Positions 1 through 8,333 of a DNA stretch of 64,000 nt are shown one piece after another. The DNA comes from JABDIY01 sp963803845 (lineage in GTDB: Bacteria; Actinomycetota; Acidimicrobiia; Acidimicrobiales; SZUA-35): assembly GCA_963803845.1 (NCBI GenBank), contig CAWDNZ010000004.1, forward strand, positions 1,364,001 through 1,428,000, given 5' to 3'. The notes under the pieces were generated by a model that was given only the letters and a program-made list of their open reading frames with translations, did no database searches and was not told the origin of the DNA. The first letter of the stretch is position 1; each line of letters opens with the position of its first letter. Both the position numbers and the translations under genes were made by a program.

Positions 1-330
1 TTCGATCGGGTCGAGAATCGCACGGTGGGCTCGCTGCTGCACAATCTGGGCGTTGGCGTTGTCGCCAGCGGCCGCTGCCAGATCGTGGTTGAGGTCATCG
101 AGCTGAAGCAATGCGGCCGCCAGGGTGGCATCCTCCGCAACGGAGGCTGCGTCTCGCAGCACCCATGAGACCGCAGCTTGAGCACGAGCGAGTTCTTCTG
201 GTTCGTTGAGACTGTTGACCGGGTCGATCACAGAGAGAACGAACAGCGCTCTACACACTCGAACCTCGGGCGGCGGTGGCCCACACCGAAGATCATTGGC
301 TTGGGTCCGGGCGAGGGCGAGAAGCACCAT
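1..330 (-). CDS. Hypothetical protein, 3' end cut by the window edge
   Basis: An open minus-strand frame runs without a stop to position 1. Its translation is Ala/Leu/Gln-rich and strongly helical, with stretches such as LARAQAAVSWVLRDAA and ATLAAALLQLDDLNHDL. The frame stays open upstream to about 390 (GTG at 390), so the start is uncertain; the ATG at 330 was chosen because a GGAG lies directly before it. No family was recognised. The helical, alanine-rich composition is the only evidence that it is coding, so it may be a fragment. Confidence 0.35.
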   Translation of the reverse strand, partial: MVLLALARTQANDLRCGPPPPEVRVCRALFVLSVIDPVNSLNEPEELARAQAAVSWVLRDAASVAEDATLAAALLQLDDLNHDLAAAAGDNANAQIVQQRAHRAILDPIE

Positions 331-519
331 CTCCGAAGCGGAGGCGCTGGCCGCTTCGAGCGGTGAGGCGCCTTCTCGGCAGAACCCCACCGAGCTGGGC
401 GGCGTTGCGCCCGTGGCGGGCTGTTGTTCCGGGACTGTACATGATGTTAAGAAAAAACAAACAACAGTAAATAAACGCATAGTACTGTTGAAGCTAGGCA
501 CACGAGATACGGTTTCCTC

Positions 520-855
520 GTGCTGCTTCACATCATTGGAACAAATGACCTGCGGGCGGCCCGCGAAGTCGGCGAGATCGTCACACCATCGCTCGCCGAC
601 GAGGGTTTCATTCATTGCTCGTATGAGAATCAGGTCCTGACGCCGGCCAATCAACGCTTCTCCGGTCGTTATGACCTGGTGCTGCTCATCCTGGACCCTC
701 AGCTGATCACGGCACCACTCGTCATCGAAGATAGCTACGGTTCAGGCACCGAGTTCCCGCATGTGTACGGGCCCATTCCCATTGATGCCATCCTTCGGAT
801 CGTAGAGTTCCCGCCCGATGCCGACGGCAGTTTCAACCTCCCTGTCCTGTCCTAA
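520..855 (+). CDS. DUF952 family protein
   Basis: A 111-residue protein starting at GTG. It carries the two signatures of the DUF952 family: EGFIHCS at residues 28-34 and FPHVYGP at residues 79-85, with the YDLVLLILDP strand between them. Its length matches the family. DUF952 proteins are small cytosolic proteins with a fold related to ADP-ribosyltransferase-like enzymes, and no reaction is established. It is transcribed alone and converges on the MATE operon; the spacer to that operon is 50 bases. Confidence 0.85.
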   Translation: MLLHIIGTNDLRAAREVGEIVTPSLADEGFIHCSYENQVLTPANQRFSGRYDLVLLILDPQLITAPLVIEDSYGSGTEFPHVYGPIPIDAILRIVEFPPDADGSFNLPVLS

Positions 856-905
856 GCCTGCGATTCCGCAGGCTTCGCCTTCTCTGACCCGAACCAGGAC
901 TTGGC

Positions 906-2225
906 CTAGACCAGCCAGGCCCCGCTGCGCCAGCGGCGGGATAACGGCACCATCCGAACCAGCATGAAGGCCAGGATTGTTGTCCACAGCCATCCGAGCC
1001 CGGCTCCAGTGACCAAAACGATGCCCGCACCAACACTAAACGTTGCGAATGCGACCACCATCCACTTGGCCAGGAACCAGAGATCACCGGCTCCGATCAA
1101 GATCCCGTCAAGCGCAAACACCACTCCGTTCATTGGTTGCTGCGCCGCCACGAACAGCAGAATGAAAGCGGTGAAGGAGATGACGGCGGAATCGGTGGTG
1201 AACAGTCCGGCGATCGGCTGCCGGAACACCACGACCAATATGCCGAAGACCACTCCGACAAAAAGATCAATTTCGATCATGCGTCGGGATGCAGCCCAGG
1301 CCACTCGCGGGTCCCCTTCGCCCAGGTAGCGGCCAGTGAGGGCTTGTCCGGCAATCGCGACAGCATCGAGGGCGAGTGCCAGCGTGAACCACACCTGTAA
1401 AGCGACCTGGTGGGCCGCTAGTTCAGCGGTCCCGATGGAGGAAGCGACGCCTGCAGCAAGGGTGAGCGAACCTCGTAGCGACGCAGTCCGTACCACCAGC
1501 GCCTGGCCGCTCTTCAGAATGCTCAGCATGGGCGCCGTTCGAGGCGCGAGGGAGGCCCCGGCTGCGCGGGCCCAGCGGATCACAATTACAACAAACAGGG
1601 ATCCGCTGACGGTCTGGGCAAAGACGGTGGAGAGCGCTGATGCGCCAAGGCCGAAGCCCAGCCCGAAGACCAGGAAAACCTCGAGGATCAGATTCAACAC
1701 TGCGGAGATAACGGCGATCACCAGGGGTCGGCGGGTGTCTTGGCGGCCGTGCATAACGCCGGCTGCGGCCATCGCCAAAAGCAGAAACGGAAAACCGGGG
1801 AGGCTGAAGCGCAGGTACAACAAACCCGCATCGAGGACCGCTCCATCGGCTTGGAGCAGGACGAGCATAGGTTCGGCCAGCACTCCCATCAGTAGCGCTG
1901 CGCCAATGCCAAGGATCCCAGCCAACCACAATCCTTGAATACCTCTATTGGCGCCGCCAAGTTCGTCGCCGGCGCTGATCATTCGGGCGATCGGCCCCGT
2001 GGCCCCGTAGGCAAGAAAGATCATAAGCGAATGCACCGTTAGAAGGACGGTTGAGGCCAGCGCCAAGCCGGCCAACTCGTCGGTACCGATCCGCCCTACC
2101 ACCGCAGTGTCAGCCAGCACGTAGAGGGGCTCGGCAATCAGCGAGCCCAGCGCAGGAAACGCCAGGGCTGCGATCGGCTTATCGAACTCGGTTCGGAGGG
2201 CGGGCAGCCACCTTGGGCTAGGCAA
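906..2225 (-). CDS. MATE family multidrug efflux transporter
   Basis: Inner-membrane transporter of about 439 residues. The N-terminal motif KPIAALAFPALGSLIAEPLY followed by DTAVVGRIGTDELAGLALA is typical of the DinF-like MATE branch, and about twelve hydrophobic segments follow. The open frame extends further upstream but runs through the preceding permease. The TTG at 2225 fits best: it overlaps the permease stop by 8 bases, sits just after a GGATGGAAG ribosome site, and gives the usual MATE length. MATE proteins export cationic drugs or metabolites by H+ or Na+ antiport; the substrate here cannot be read from sequence. Last gene of a five-gene export operon. Confidence 0.88.
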   Translation of the reverse strand: MPSPRWLPALRTEFDKPIAALAFPALGSLIAEPLYVLADTAVVGRIGTDELAGLALASTVLLTVHSLMIFLAYGATGPIARMISAGDELGGANRGIQGLWLAGILGIGAALLMGVLAEPMLVLLQADGAVLDAGLLYLRFSLPGFPFLLLAMAAAGVMHGRQDTRRPLVIAVISAVLNLILEVFLVFGLGFGLGASALSTVFAQTVSGSLFVVIVIRWARAAGASLAPRTAPMLSILKSGQALVVRTASLRGSLTLAAGVASSIGTAELAAHQVALQVWFTLALALDAVAIAGQALTGRYLGEGDPRVAWAASRRMIEIDLFVGVVFGILVVVFRQPIAGLFTTDSAVISFTAFILLFVAAQQPMNGVVFALDGILIGAGDLWFLAKWMVVAFATFSVGAGIVLVTGAGLGWLWTTILAFMLVRMVPLSRRWRSGAWLV

Positions 2226-2934
2226 CTTCCATCCGCTGCAGTCGAAGCGTGCCCAGCACGACGGCGATGATCGTGACCGCGGCGGGAATCGCGGTGGTGG
2301 CCCACTCGGCTCGATCGGCGAAGGTGAGCGGGATACCGGTGGCGTTGGAGAGAATGGTGGATCCGTAACTGTTGATGCTGAGGCGAGCCGCGCCCTCCGC
2401 ACCCCGAGAGATGAAGAACTCCCAGATGAACACATAGATGAGTCCGAACGCCAGCGGCCGCTTCACCGTGATTCCCAGAACAACGAATGCCGCTGTGTAG
2501 GGGATAGTGATGAGTGTGGTGGCAGCGATCGTTCCGCTCAGGACGCCGCCGCCAGTCTCGCCGGCCGCCAGGACTGTGGCCACCATAGGAAGGAGGTTGG
2601 CCGGGATCGAGATCGATAGCGCCGCGGCAATTGCCGCGAGTGCAATTACGGATCGCCGTACGGGTCGGAGCCAGACGTACACAAGGGTCTCATCGTCATA
2701 CCACTCACCCATGGCCCTACTGCCCAGCATTAGCGACACCACCGGAATCGTGAGACCGAGGCCGAGTCGAAAGACGAAGATCACCGTGGTCTCGGCCGGA
2801 TCGCTGACACTTCGCAGAACCGCTGCGCCAATCAGAATGCAGCCGGCAGTAATTGCACCTATCAACAGAGCGCGTCCCCTGGTGATCTGATGACGCAGAA
2901 CCAGACGGTAGATGGCCAAGAACTGCTGCATCAC
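2218..2934 (-). CDS. ABC-2 type transporter permease
   Basis: A 238-residue integral membrane protein with about six hydrophobic segments. It has the ABC-2 layout: a short cytosolic N-terminus, a first helix at residues 22-42, and the loop EWYDDETLVYVWLRPVRR that probably contacts the ATPase. The start overlaps the stop of the upstream ATPase gene by 4 bases, so the two are translationally coupled and should form one exporter. Substrate unknown. It partners the ATPase at 2931-3923, not the pair further upstream. Confidence 0.85.
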   Translation of the reverse strand: MMQQFLAIYRLVLRHQITRGRALLIGAITAGCILIGAAVLRSVSDPAETTVIFVFRLGLGLTIPVVSLMLGSRAMGEWYDDETLVYVWLRPVRRSVIALAAIAAALSISIPANLLPMVATVLAAGETGGGVLSGTIAATTLITIPYTAAFVVLGITVKRPLAFGLIYVFIWEFFISRGAEGAARLSINSYGSTILSNATGIPLTFADRAEWATTAIPAAVTIIAVVLGTLRLQRMEVA

Positions 2935-3923
2935 GCCACCAGGTACCGGAAGACGCTTTCGAGGTCTTCATCGAGGGGGGTCATCTCGTGGAGCCGTGCA
3001 TCCAAGCTAAGGCACAGCGGGGCCACAGCGCTCCGAAAACTCGGGGCGTTGGTGGTAGTCAGTTCGATCTTGTCACCGTGAATGCGCACCCCACTGGCAA
3101 CGTTGTTGGCGATGAGTGCGGCCGCCACCCGCCGGGTCTCCGTGCAATCAATTCGGAACCGAAGGGGCTGATCGTTCATCAATGCTCGAATGGCGCGGAA
3201 GTCTCCCTGTGCGGCCAGGCGGCCCCTGGCGATAACAAGCACGTTGGAACCGAACCTTTCCACCTCGTCGAGAACGTGGCTGCTGACGACCACGGTTCGC
3301 CCAGCCTCGCCGAGATCGTGAAAGAGCGTGATCATCGACCGGCGTTGTTTCGGGTCCAGACCGTTGAGAGGCTCGTCGAGAAACAGGACCGTTGGATCGT
3401 GGACTAGTGCCGCGGCAATTTTGGCCCGTTGCCGCATTCCCTTGGAGTAGGTACCCAGCGGTCGGTTCAGCGAGGCATCGAGTTCTACCGAGTCCAGGGC
3501 GGCCGCCACGGCGTGGTCCGGATCGGGCACGTTGCTCAGAACGGCAGCCATCCTGACGAAATCGCTCACCAAGTCCCGCTCGAAAATTCCGTCCTGTTGC
3601 GGGACGAGCCCGATCTGCGAACGTGCAGCGGCGTCGAAGCGAGGGTTCCCGCCTGCCACCATCACGGTCCCGGTGGTGGGGACGCTGAGGCCGCAAAGCA
3701 CCCGCAACAACGTGGACTTGCCGGCGCCGTTGGGGCCCAGCAATGCGGTGATGCCGGGACCCAGAGCAAAACTCACTTCACTCACCGCAACGAGGGAGCC
3801 GAACGATTTGGAGACGCCTTGGGCCACCACGCGGTTGCCGGCCGGAGGAGGTGGGGGAGGGGCGGGACCGGTGTGCGGAGGGCCGGGCATCGATGGTGGA
3901 GAGCCTGGTGGTGTGAAGCTCAT
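2931..3923 (-). CDS. ABC transporter ATP-binding protein with proline-rich N-terminus
   Basis: Cytosolic ATPase subunit, about 330 residues. Walker A GPNGAGKST is at residues 63-71, followed by the signature YSKGMRQRAKIA and Walker B VLFLDEPLNGLDP, then an extra C-terminal domain of about 90 residues as in ABC-2 exporters. The ATG at 3923 overlaps the preceding stop by 4 bases; a longer upstream frame exists but lies inside the previous permease. Residues 5-28 are almost all Pro, Gly and Ser, an unusual flexible leader for this family. Confidence 0.9.
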   Translation of the reverse strand: MSFTPPGSPPSMPGPPHTGPAPPPPPPAGNRVVAQGVSKSFGSLVAVSEVSFALGPGITALLGPNGAGKSTLLRVLCGLSVPTTGTVMVAGGNPRFDAAARSQIGLVPQQDGIFERDLVSDFVRMAAVLSNVPDPDHAVAAALDSVELDASLNRPLGTYSKGMRQRAKIAAALVHDPTVLFLDEPLNGLDPKQRRSMITLFHDLGEAGRTVVVSSHVLDEVERFGSNVLVIARGRLAAQGDFRAIRALMNDQPLRFRIDCTETRRVAAALIANNVASGVRIHGDKIELTTTNAPSFRSAVAPLCLSLDARLHEMTPLDEDLESVFRYLVA

Positions 3924-4786
3924 CGGCGCACCAGTAGTGGTCCGTAGCGGCTCCACACCCAGAGCGTTGACATGATCAGAATCCCGGCCACCGCCAGCCA
4001 CATATTGGCGGTGGAGATGTTGGCGGGTTGCCATTCTCCAACCTCGCCATGGATTCGAAACGCCAGCTCGCCTGGCAACTCGAGCAGACTGAAGAGGAGG
4101 ACGTTCTGTGAAACGTCGGTGTTCTCCACCACGATGTTTGCGATCGCTGTACTCCCGATCAGGGCGCCAAGAGTCCCTGCGGTCGCCGTGCCGGACCGGT
4201 CGGTGGTGGCACTGACCGCAAACGAGACGGCGGTGTAGACCGCAGACATCATCAAGCCGGCAGCGATGATCTTTGCGCCCACCTCAAGGGTTTCCAGAAT
4301 GCCTCCTGGGCCGGATCCTTCGAGACCGAAGGCGATCATGAGAAACAGCGGTGGCCCGATCGTGACGATCCCCAACATGATCGCGACGGCTATGGCTTTG
4401 GCGGCCAGGTAGCTGCGCCGATCCAGTGGTGAGGCGAGGTAAACGCCCAACATGCTGGTGCGCCGATCGTTGCAGAGAAGATCTGGTGCGATGAATGCTG
4501 CGAAGAGATACAGCGTGGTGATGATGAAGCCGTAGTACTCGGCATAGGTAGGGAGGAATTCGTCGCCGATCGCCGCTGGGATCAGTGCTGCAATGCCAAC
4601 GAAAACTACCGCTGGGACAAACGAAGCGAGAATGATGAGTATCGGCACCACTTTGAAACGGGCCGAGCGGCCGAGGCCGAGGCTGCGCTTGATCGAGTGT
4701 TTGATCAGCGTGGTCATGGCACCACGAACGCCGGTGCGCTCCCCGTCGTAACGGCGGTAGCCGCGGTCGTAGATTTCGGCGGTCAC
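3920..4786 (-). CDS. ABC-2 type transporter permease
   Basis: About 288 residues with six or so membrane segments, starting at a GTG (4786) that overlaps the upstream ATPase stop by 4 bases. The N-terminal motif IYDRGYRRYDGER is characteristic of one actinobacterial ABC-2 permease group whose partner ATPase is encoded immediately before it, as here. A second membrane motif, APDLLCNDRRTSMLGVYLAS, matches the loop that precedes the third helix in these permeases. Substrate unknown. Confidence 0.85.
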   Translation of the reverse strand: MTAEIYDRGYRRYDGERTGVRGAMTTLIKHSIKRSLGLGRSARFKVVPILIILASFVPAVVFVGIAALIPAAIGDEFLPTYAEYYGFIITTLYLFAAFIAPDLLCNDRRTSMLGVYLASPLDRRSYLAAKAIAVAIMLGIVTIGPPLFLMIAFGLEGSGPGGILETLEVGAKIIAAGLMMSAVYTAVSFAVSATTDRSGTATAGTLGALIGSTAIANIVVENTDVSQNVLLFSLLELPGELAFRIHGEVGEWQPANISTANMWLAVAGILIMSTLWVWSRYGPLLVRR

Positions 4787-5694
4787 GACGATCGCTCCAA
4801 ATAGACGTCCTCGAGGGAGAGTCGGCGACGGCTGAGTCGGTGAACGCTGACCGCTGCGGCGGCGCACGCATCCCGAGCCGTATCGAAAATGGACTCGTCG
4901 TCGCCCCGAATGACGACCGTGCGACCGTCGATCTGGTGGTCCACTCCCAGCCCCATGAGAATCTGGGCGAGGGACTCCGCCTCCTCGCCGGTCCCTACTT
5001 GCACTACAACGTCGGCCCCGGTGCCTCGGAGATCATCCAACGTTCCCGCCGCCAGTGTTCTTCCTTCTCCAATGATCACGGCGGCGTCGCAGATCCGCTC
5101 CACTTCGTCGAGGAGATGGCTGCTGAGAATCACGCTGATGTTGAATGATTCCGACACGGTCTTGATGAGTTGCAGCATGTCATCCCGCTGTTCGGGATCG
5201 AGACCATCGGTTGGTTCGTCGAGCAGCACGAGGGATGGGTCGTGCGCAATCGCCTGGGCCAACTTCACTCGCTGCCGTTGGCCGGTACTCATGGTTCCCA
5301 TGGGCCGGAACCGCTCTTCGCCCAGACCCACGAGCCACAGCGCATCGCTTGCTCGGGTGCGGGCCTCGCGCGTGGGAAGTCCGTGAAGTTCAGCAACGTG
5401 ATGCACGAAATCGGCGGCCCGTACATCACCGGGCAGCGTGTGATGCTCGGGGGCGTATCCCATCCGGGCTCGGATTTGGCTGCCGTCGGTGAACGGGTCG
5501 ACGCCCAGGACCTTGAGCGAACCACCGCTGATCTGATGCAGTCCGAGCATCATCCCCAACAACGTGGTTTTGCCGGTGCCGTTGGCCCCCAGTAACCCCG
5601 TGATTCCGCTGGAAATCGTAAAATTGACATCGCTGAGGGCAATGAACGTCCCGTACCGCTTAGCCACTCCCTCCGCTACAACAAGCGTGCTCAC
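4783..5694 (-). CDS. ABC transporter ATP-binding protein
   Basis: A 303-residue ABC-2 exporter ATPase with Walker A GANGTGKTT at residues 36-44, signature MSTGQRQRVKLAQ, Walker B VLLDEPTDGLDP, and the SSHLLDEVERICD switch region. It is the first gene of the minus-strand operon ATPase-permease-ATPase-permease-MATE, in which every junction overlaps by 4 or 8 bases. The four ABC genes could form two separate exporters or one heteromeric system. Confidence 0.92.
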   Translation of the reverse strand: MSTLVVAEGVAKRYGTFIALSDVNFTISSGITGLLGANGTGKTTLLGMMLGLHQISGGSLKVLGVDPFTDGSQIRARMGYAPEHHTLPGDVRAADFVHHVAELHGLPTREARTRASDALWLVGLGEERFRPMGTMSTGQRQRVKLAQAIAHDPSLVLLDEPTDGLDPEQRDDMLQLIKTVSESFNISVILSSHLLDEVERICDAAVIIGEGRTLAAGTLDDLRGTGADVVVQVGTGEEAESLAQILMGLGVDHQIDGRTVVIRGDDESIFDTARDACAAAAVSVHRLSRRRLSLEDVYLERSS

Positions 5695-5770
5695 TTCTTC
5701 AGCGTAGGGGCCAGTTTCGGACCCATGGCTCGCGCTACCCGGTGCATCGACGAATTGACGAGGCCCACCG

Positions 5771-6436
5771 CTAGAGGTGGCGGGCGAGGAACTGGGTCAT
5801 ACGTTGAAAAGCTGCGTCGGCGGCTCCGGGGTCGAACGTTGCCCCGTCCTCCATGAACCAATGCTCGGCCCCGGGGTAGACGTGAAAATCTGTGGGGTTG
5901 TCACCGAGGCGAATGAATGATTCGGTTACGACGCGATCTTCTTCGCTCACCAGATGGTCCGAGTCGCCGTAGTGGCCCTGGAACGCTGCGTCGGCGTTTT
6001 CGAAGTCGATCGACTGGGCGCCGTAGAAGCCTATGACAGCCGACACCTCCAGTGGCGAGCGCGCCGCCAGCCACATGGCGAGCGATGCCCCCATGCTCAA
6101 ACCAACAACCGCAACACGATCGTTCGGTCGTATCGCAACCGCTCGCAGTGTGGTGGCCGAGCTGAGTACGAGACCGCTCAGAGCGTCTGGATTTTGGCGG
6201 CCGAGCACGGCCTCGGCTTCCTCGGCGGTGGTGGGGTTCTCGCCTTCGAAAAGATCTGGGGCGACCACGGTGTAACCCAGGGCGGCGATTTGCCGGCAGA
6301 AGTCCTTTGTCCAGTCGTTGAGGCCCCACCAGCTGTGCAGAACCAGCACGCCGGGCCCGGATTTGCCTCCTGGAGGGTCAACCATGAACGCTTCGCCCGC
6401 GGTCCGTGTTGAAAATATCTTCTGCGGTTCACTCAC
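5771..6436 (-). CDS. Dienelactone hydrolase family protein
   Basis: A 221-residue alpha/beta hydrolase. The N-terminal pattern GVLVLHSWWGLNDWTKDFCRQIAALG is typical of dienelactone hydrolases. The nucleophile elbow is GLSMG (Ser114), where classical dienelactone hydrolases have Cys, so esterase or lactonase action on another substrate is likely. The catalytic His is probably in GAEHWF near residue 184. No signal peptide, so cytosolic. It sits 76 bases upstream of the ABC operon on the same strand and may share its transcript. Confidence 0.85.
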   Translation of the reverse strand: MSEPQKIFSTRTAGEAFMVDPPGGKSGPGVLVLHSWWGLNDWTKDFCRQIAALGYTVVAPDLFEGENPTTAEEAEAVLGRQNPDALSGLVLSSATTLRAVAIRPNDRVAVVGLSMGASLAMWLAARSPLEVSAVIGFYGAQSIDFENADAAFQGHYGDSDHLVSEEDRVVTESFIRLGDNPTDFHVYPGAEHWFMEDGATFDPGAADAAFQRMTQFLARHL

Positions 6437-6521
6437 AGTTCGAGTCTAGGGATGAGGGTTCCCACGGCCTCGGTTGCAGGTACCTCCTTTGTCGGCGGGG
6501 AGAACCTATTATCAGTACGTT

Positions 6522-7580
6522 GTGAACTCCGTACTCAAGACAATTCGTTCATTCCCGCGATTCGTGTGGGACGTGGCAAAGGTGTGGTACAACGGCGGGA
6601 TCGGTGACTTGGCCGCCGGCGTCACGTTCTGGATCCTTATCACTGTGCCCGCCGCGGCCCTTACCATCGTGTCCAGTGCCAGCTTTCTGGATCGGATCAT
6701 CGGTAGCGGCCTCGACGAAGAAGTTCGTTTTGCGGTCTTGAAATTCGTCAACGAAACCTTCACCACCGATGCCGATCCGGTCATCGTGGCCGTCAACGCC
6801 CTCTTCGATCAACCCGCCACCGAGGTGCTCACGGTGGCGGCCGGTTTCACACTGTTCACGATCAGTCGAGGCTTCGCCGGCATGATTCGAGCGCTCGACT
6901 CGGTCTATGACGTCGAGGATGGCCGGACCTGGTATGTCACCCGTTTCGTAGGCCTGATTCTGGGTTTGGGCACGGTGCTGGTGATCATTCCGATCGTTCT
7001 GCTCGAAGTGCTGTTCTGGGATGCCCTGGCACTACCGATGGAAGGAACGCTGCGGCCGCTCGTATCGCTGGGCATTCTGGTGTTCTGGGCCAGCATGATC
7101 TTCCATTACGGTCCGTCAACTCGCAGCAAATGGCGTTGGGACCTACCGGGGTCATTGGTGGCCGCCGTGTTCTGGTGGTCCCTCACCATCGGTTACACCA
7201 AGTACATCGACGTGATCAGCCTTGGGAGCGGGGCCAGCGCAGTTCTCGGGATCATCGGTGCTTTCCTGTTGGCCCTCACCTGGGTGTGGCTGGCATCTCA
7301 GGTCCTGCTGATCGGGGCTGCGGTGAACTTCGTTCTCGGTGAAAACCTCGGGTTGAATCGGGGGAAAAGACGCTCTGCCATCAATCAGGCGATCTTCAAC
7401 GCCACGGGCGAGTTGAAGAAGGTGGTGGTCAACGGTTCTCGTACCGACGACACAGAGGAGCTCTCCCCAAAAGCGGTAGTGCAGGGGCTGAAACCGGCTA
7501 GCCGCGTTCGGTCGGTGCTCGATGATGCTGCCACCGATGACGTCGATCTCCGTGATCCCGACCACCATCGGGTCGGCTAG
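6522..7580 (+). CDS. YihY/BrkB family membrane protein
   Basis: An integral membrane protein of about 352 residues. It shows the BrkB pattern: an amphipathic N-terminus (RFVWDVAKVWYNGGIGDLAAGVTFW in two parts), the central ISRGFAGMIRALDSVYDVED motif, and GSLVAAVFWWSLTIGYTKYI before the last helices. The C-terminal 70 residues are polar and probably cytosolic. The frame is open upstream to a TTG at 6474; the GTG at 6522 gives the normal N-terminus but has only a distant GGGGAGA. The biochemical role of the family is unsettled. Confidence 0.8.
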   Translation: MNSVLKTIRSFPRFVWDVAKVWYNGGIGDLAAGVTFWILITVPAAALTIVSSASFLDRIIGSGLDEEVRFAVLKFVNETFTTDADPVIVAVNALFDQPATEVLTVAAGFTLFTISRGFAGMIRALDSVYDVEDGRTWYVTRFVGLILGLGTVLVIIPIVLLEVLFWDALALPMEGTLRPLVSLGILVFWASMIFHYGPSTRSKWRWDLPGSLVAAVFWWSLTIGYTKYIDVISLGSGASAVLGIIGAFLLALTWVWLASQVLLIGAAVNFVLGENLGLNRGKRRSAINQAIFNATGELKKVVVNGSRTDDTEELSPKAVVQGLKPASRVRSVLDDAATDDVDLRDPDHHRVG

Positions 7581-7640
7581 CCCAACGTCCACCCCCTAAG
7601 GTCACAGGGTCACTGCGTCCTAGGACGGCCAGAAATGCGG

Positions 7641-8195
7641 TCAACCCTCGTTGCGGATGCGTTCCACTTCGGTCATGGCGTCCCGGAGTTTGTCGATCCA
7701 CTCGGCACGATTCTGACCCACCTGGGCCACACACCACGCCATGGCTTCGGAACGAGATCGGGCGACACCGGCGTCGATGAGGGTGTCCAGCACCTCACGT
7801 TCGTTGAACAGAAGTCGGGTCATCACCGGCACGGCGGCGGAGGTGAAGCGAATCTCTCGTTCACCGCAGCGCGCCGCCCATGTCACGTGCCGATGCCATC
7901 GGGCTTGAGCGATATCGGCCACCGCCATGCGTTGATTGCGAGTCCGTTCCCTCCAAGAATCGATTCGAGCGGCGGCGGCAGTCTCGGTGTTCTCGGGACC
8001 ATCGGGGATGTGTTCAGGGAGGGCGAGGGTGCCGGTGACGATGATTTCGTCCCGGTCGACCAGCACCTCTACCGGGGCGGAGAACCACTCGTCGGGAAGC
8101 TGGCCGGAGAACCAGGCGGCGGCGGCGGCACTCTCGCACTCTGGTAGGTCTTCATAACGTTTGGGGCCTCGGCGGTGACCGCTTTGCTGTTTCAT
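7641..8195 (-). CDS. Hypothetical protein with ribbon-helix-helix-like C-terminal segment
   Basis: A 184-residue soluble protein with a basic N-terminus (MKQQSGHRRGPKRYEDLP). The C-terminal segment LDTLIDAGVARSRSEAMAWCV closely resembles the helix-turn-helix part of MetJ/Arc-like ribbon-helix-helix proteins, where AGVxRSRSEA is common. The central region EVLVDRDEIIVTGTLALPE looks like beta strands. It is transcribed divergently from lon with 138 bases between the start codons, and that spacer carries a perfect inverted repeat. A DNA-binding role is inferred, not shown. Confidence 0.6.
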   Translation of the reverse strand: MKQQSGHRRGPKRYEDLPECESAAAAAWFSGQLPDEWFSAPVEVLVDRDEIIVTGTLALPEHIPDGPENTETAAAARIDSWRERTRNQRMAVADIAQARWHRHVTWAARCGEREIRFTSAAVPVMTRLLFNEREVLDTLIDAGVARSRSEAMAWCVAQVGQNRAEWIDKLRDAMTEVERIRNEG

Positions 8196-8226
8196 CGGTT
8201 GCCTTCTTTCGGTGGAGCGAGAAATG

Positions 8227-8246
8227 TGATCAGAGAAATCTGATCA
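8227..8246. promoter_or_regulatory. Perfect inverted repeat in the lon divergent spacer (candidate operator)
   Basis: TGATCAG (8227-8233) and CTGATCA (8240-8246) are exact inverted copies separated by AGAAAT. The site lies 31 bases upstream of the minus-strand start at 8195 and 87 bases upstream of the lon start, so it could control both genes. It does not match the HAIR/HspR consensus known from other actinobacterial heat-shock promoters. Confidence 0.5.
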
Positions 8247-8333
8247 GTGGGAACAACGAGCCGATGGAGATCGTTACACCCTGCAAGAGAGATTACGTGT
8301 AATTCTGTAATAACTGCAAATGGAGCTCCACAC

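Noticed and set aside
906..2435. Full 509-residue MATE frame from 2435
   Set aside because: The extra 70 residues are antisense-like Pro/Ser/Arg-rich sequence that overlaps the ABC permease gene.
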